A stretch of DNA of 15,192 nt from an uncultured Actinomycetes bacterium (GTDB taxonomy: Bacteria > Actinomycetota > Actinomycetes > Nanopelagicales > Nanopelagicaceae): positions 1 to 15,192 of the forward strand of contig CAIUAO010000053.1 of NCBI GenBank assembly GCA_903897155.1, written 5' to 3'. A program made the position numbers and the translations under genes. The notes under the pieces were generated by a model. The model saw only the letters and a list, made by a program, of their open reading frames with translations. It was not told the DNA's origin and ran no database searches. Every line of letters begins with the position of its first letter. The first letter of the stretch is position 1. This document shows positions 13,190 through 15,192 of this stretch, piece after piece.

Positions 13190-14286
13190 AACGTTTACTC
13201 ATAGGAGCGTTTGCATTCCTATTTACAGTTCTTGCTCTCCCAGTTGCTCATGCACAGACAACAGTTTTGCTTACCGAACCAACTCACAGACAAATTAATG
13301 GACAGTTTGTTGATGATAATTTAGCCGGGCAACTTGGTGTCAATGGTCGCCTTGGGCAACTAGTTTTTAATCCGCCTGCTGGAAATGTTAATTGGCTTAT
13401 CGATCCAGCACTCATCGATGAAGTAACTGATATGTCTAATGGTTACAAGTTAACAGACAATAAGCCTGGTGTTGGGCAGCTCTTTGCACAAGCATGGCTA
13501 GAGCAACTCAAACGCGACCTTGGCTATACACAAGTAACTGCATTGGTTTATGGCAATCCTTCTGGTTATTGGGTTGGACAACTGAGTGCTCACAATAAAA
13601 GCTACTTGCTCACTATCTCGCAAACTAAACTTGAATCACTCCTAGAACGACCAGTAAACCCCCCAACAGGATTTGATGCCACTGCCCCTTTTCGCCTTCA
13701 AAGTAGTGACATTGCAACAATTAAAGCTGCCGCTTCTGCATTTGATGAAACGGCTGCATACATTGATGCAACAAAAATTGATACATTCCGCTTAGCTTTA
13801 ATTAAAACTTTAAATCCTTTTTTATCAAAATCTCGTCGTGATTACCTCATACGCGATCTGACTGCTAGCTCTTATACCCTCACCCATCTAGTTCAGGTAA
13901 CCCCAGGTAAATTTACAATCACATCTGAGCGTCAAAAATTACCCATTACTCTGGTAAATAATTTCCCTCACGAAGTAAATGTTCAGATGAATGTATTCCC
14001 AAGAAATGCCCGAATAATTGTTAGTGGTAGCCAAAATCTAACTCTTCTTCCTAAGTCCAAAACCCAAGTCTTTGTATCTGTCCAAGTTCTCACATCTGGA
14101 CGCTCCGGGCTCAGTGTTTCACTCTTGACACAGAGTGGAGCACATCTGGGTGATACTGCCCTTTATCCGCTGAACATCCAAGTAATTAGTCCGATTGCAA
14201 CATGGCTAACAACTGGAGCTGCAATATTGTTATTCCTTACTGCAAGTGTTCAAAGTTTTAGACGCATAAGAAAGCGAAGTAAATGA
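13186..14286 (+). CDS. Exported membrane-anchored DUF6049/Rv3909-like protein, short form
   Basis: The 366-residue product begins with a clear signal peptide (KR, hydrophobic core GAFAFLFTVLALPV, likely cleavage after AHA at about residue 23). The long external part ends in a single membrane segment (WLTTGAAILLFLTASVQSF) and a short basic tail RRIRKRSK. The region at about 250-325 looks like an Ig-like beta-sandwich. Its place between NUDIX and murJ corresponds to Rv3909 of M. tuberculosis, about 800 residues, so this version is less than half that length. The first half of the family domain may be missing or highly reduced. The start overlaps the NUDIX stop (ATGA at 13186-13189), and the stop overlaps the murJ start. 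Function is unknown; an envelope role with MurJ is inferred. Confidence 0.75.
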   Translation: MKRLLIGAFAFLFTVLALPVAHAQTTVLLTEPTHRQINGQFVDDNLAGQLGVNGRLGQLVFNPPAGNVNWLIDPALIDEVTDMSNGYKLTDNKPGVGQLFAQAWLEQLKRDLGYTQVTALVYGNPSGYWVGQLSAHNKSYLLTISQTKLESLLERPVNPPTGFDATAPFRLQSSDIATIKAAASAFDETAAYIDATKIDTFRLALIKTLNPFLSKSRRDYLIRDLTASSYTLTHLVQVTPGKFTITSERQKLPITLVNNFPHEVNVQMNVFPRNARIIVSGSQNLTLLPKSKTQVFVSVQVLTSGRSGLSVSLLTQSGAHLGDTALYPLNIQVISPIATWLTTGAAILLFLTASVQSFRRIRKRSK

Positions 14287-15192
14287 GTACAGATGATGCA
14301 TTAGCCCGCTCATCTGCGACGATGGCAGTTGGAACAATCATCTCTCGTGTGACAGGTTTAATCCGAGGACTATTGCTAGTTGCAGTTTTAGGAACAGCGC
14401 TGCTAGGTGATACTTATAACGTCGCAAATACAATGCCAAATATTTTGTATAACTTAGTCATTGGCGGGGCGCTCACCGCAGTCTTTGTTCCTCAGATGGT
14501 TCGTGCAATTCGCCAACCCGATGGTGGCTCAGCGTTTATTTCTCGATTACTTACTGCAACATGTGTGGTCCTTGGAACGCTAACTGTGGTTTCGGTAATT
14601 GCAGCGCCGCTACTCGTCCGTTTATTTGCAGGTAGCTACGTAGGAAGACCTGAATTTAATCTCACTGTTTTATTCATGCGCTACTGCTTGCCACAAATCT
14701 TCTTTATGGGCCTTTTTGCTCTCCTTGGCCAAGTCGCAAATGCAAAAGGGAAATTTGGTCCAATGATGTGGGCCCCTGTTGCGAACAACATTATTGTGAT
14801 TGCCGTCTTTGCATATTTTCTTCATATTTCAAAGGGGTGGAACGCCTCTACTATCTCAAATAGCCAAGCAACTATTTTGGGTATCGGCACAACCTTAGGT
14901 TTTGTTGCCCAAGTGGCCTTTCTTATTCCTGTTATAAAAAAGACACATATCAAAATTCGAGCACGCTTTGATTGGCAAGATCCAGAAATTCGTAAGTCAC
15001 TTCACCTTGCGACATGGACGTTAGCTTTTGCTGCGATCTCACAGTTAAGTTATTTAGTAACAGTTAATCTCTCAACAAGTGCTGCGGTAAGTGCTGCAAA
15101 GGCGGGAATCACAACTGGCGTTGGTTACACCCCATATGGGAATGCTTTTCTTATCTTGATGCTTCCACATTCTGTTATAACTATTTCCATTG
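14283..15192 (+). CDS. murJ: Lipid II flippase MurJ (MviN), N-terminal part
   Basis: MurJ moves lipid II across the membrane for peptidoglycan synthesis. The open frame starts at the ATG at 14283, overlapping the previous stop by ATGA, and runs without a stop for 303 codons to the window edge, so the C-terminal part is missing. Family features are SSATMAVGTIISRVTGLIRGL, split across residues 10-30, with the conserved arginines R22 and R28, then NVANTMPNILYNLVIGGALTAVFVP and MRYCLPQIFFMGLFALLGQVANA, each shown here in part only. About eight of the usual fourteen helices are present. In mycobacteria the homologue Rv3910 is larger, with an added pseudokinase region; whether that exists here cannot be seen. 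Gene order (NUDIX, DUF6049, murJ) supports the call. Confidence 0.94.
   Translation, partial: MSTDDALARSSATMAVGTIISRVTGLIRGLLLVAVLGTALLGDTYNVANTMPNILYNLVIGGALTAVFVPQMVRAIRQPDGGSAFISRLLTATCVVLGTLTVVSVIAAPLLVRLFAGSYVGRPEFNLTVLFMRYCLPQIFFMGLFALLGQVANAKGKFGPMMWAPVANNIIVIAVFAYFLHISKGWNASTISNSQATILGIGTTLGFVAQVAFLIPVIKKTHIKIRARFDWQDPEIRKSLHLATWTLAFAAISQLSYLVTVNLSTSAAVSAAKAGITTGVGYTPYGNAFLILMLPHSVITISI

Noticed and set aside
1..15192. tRNA or rRNA genes, CRISPR arrays, insertion sequences, prophage or defence genes
   Set aside because: No cloverleaf-like sequences, regularly spaced repeats, transposase or integrase genes, or terminal inverted repeats were seen; the window is housekeeping sequence.

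Overview
The window looks like a chromosomal segment close to the replication origin of a compact, moderately low-GC actinobacterium. The gene content and order match blocks known from Mycobacterium tuberculosis: Rv0049-Rv0050-Rv0051 ... rpsF-ssb-rpsR-rplI ... dnaB, and pcnA-Rv3908-Rv3909-Rv3910 (murJ). Very short intergenic gaps, small proteins and modest GC suggest a streamlined planktonic lineage such as the freshwater acI group (Ca. Nanopelagicales). That lineage is an inference; no marker here proves it.

Layout. Positions 1-1281 (minus strand) hold dcd (dCTP deaminase), lemA and the first 33 codons of an M48-type membrane metalloprotease. Positions 1325-2741 (plus) hold an EamA/DMT transporter whose end overlaps a small beta-carbonic anhydrase gene. 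Positions 2738-9785 (minus) form a long replication, ribosome and cell-wall block. Read in the direction of transcription it runs DUF5318 protein, class A penicillin-binding protein, GT87 glycosyltransferase, rpsF, ssb, rpsR, rplI, a terminator hairpin, then dnaB. From 9828 onward there is an MFS transporter (plus), convergent with a CCA-adding/poly(A) polymerase gene (minus). Divergent from the latter is a plus-strand operon of NUDIX hydrolase, a short DUF6049/Rv3909-like exported protein and murJ, cut by the window edge. The last three are joined by ATGA overlaps.

How the genes work together. MurJ (lipid II flippase) and the class A PBP build peptidoglycan, and the GT87 enzyme probably mannosylates a cell-envelope glycolipid. 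S6, S18 and L9 plus SSB form the classic rpsF operon, followed by the replicative helicase. CCA transferase matures tRNA; Dcd and the NUDIX protein act on nucleotides.

The most interesting non-coding element is the 279-bp gap between rplI and dnaB, the largest in the window. It carries a same-orientation array of about seven DnaA-box-like 9-mers, several at about 11-bp (helical) spacing, next to an AT-rich stretch. The second is the rpsF leader, which can fold into a stem whose CCUCCU could instead mask the rpsF Shine-Dalgarno, a plausible S6:S18 autoregulatory switch. No mobile elements, CRISPR arrays, tRNA or rRNA genes were seen.
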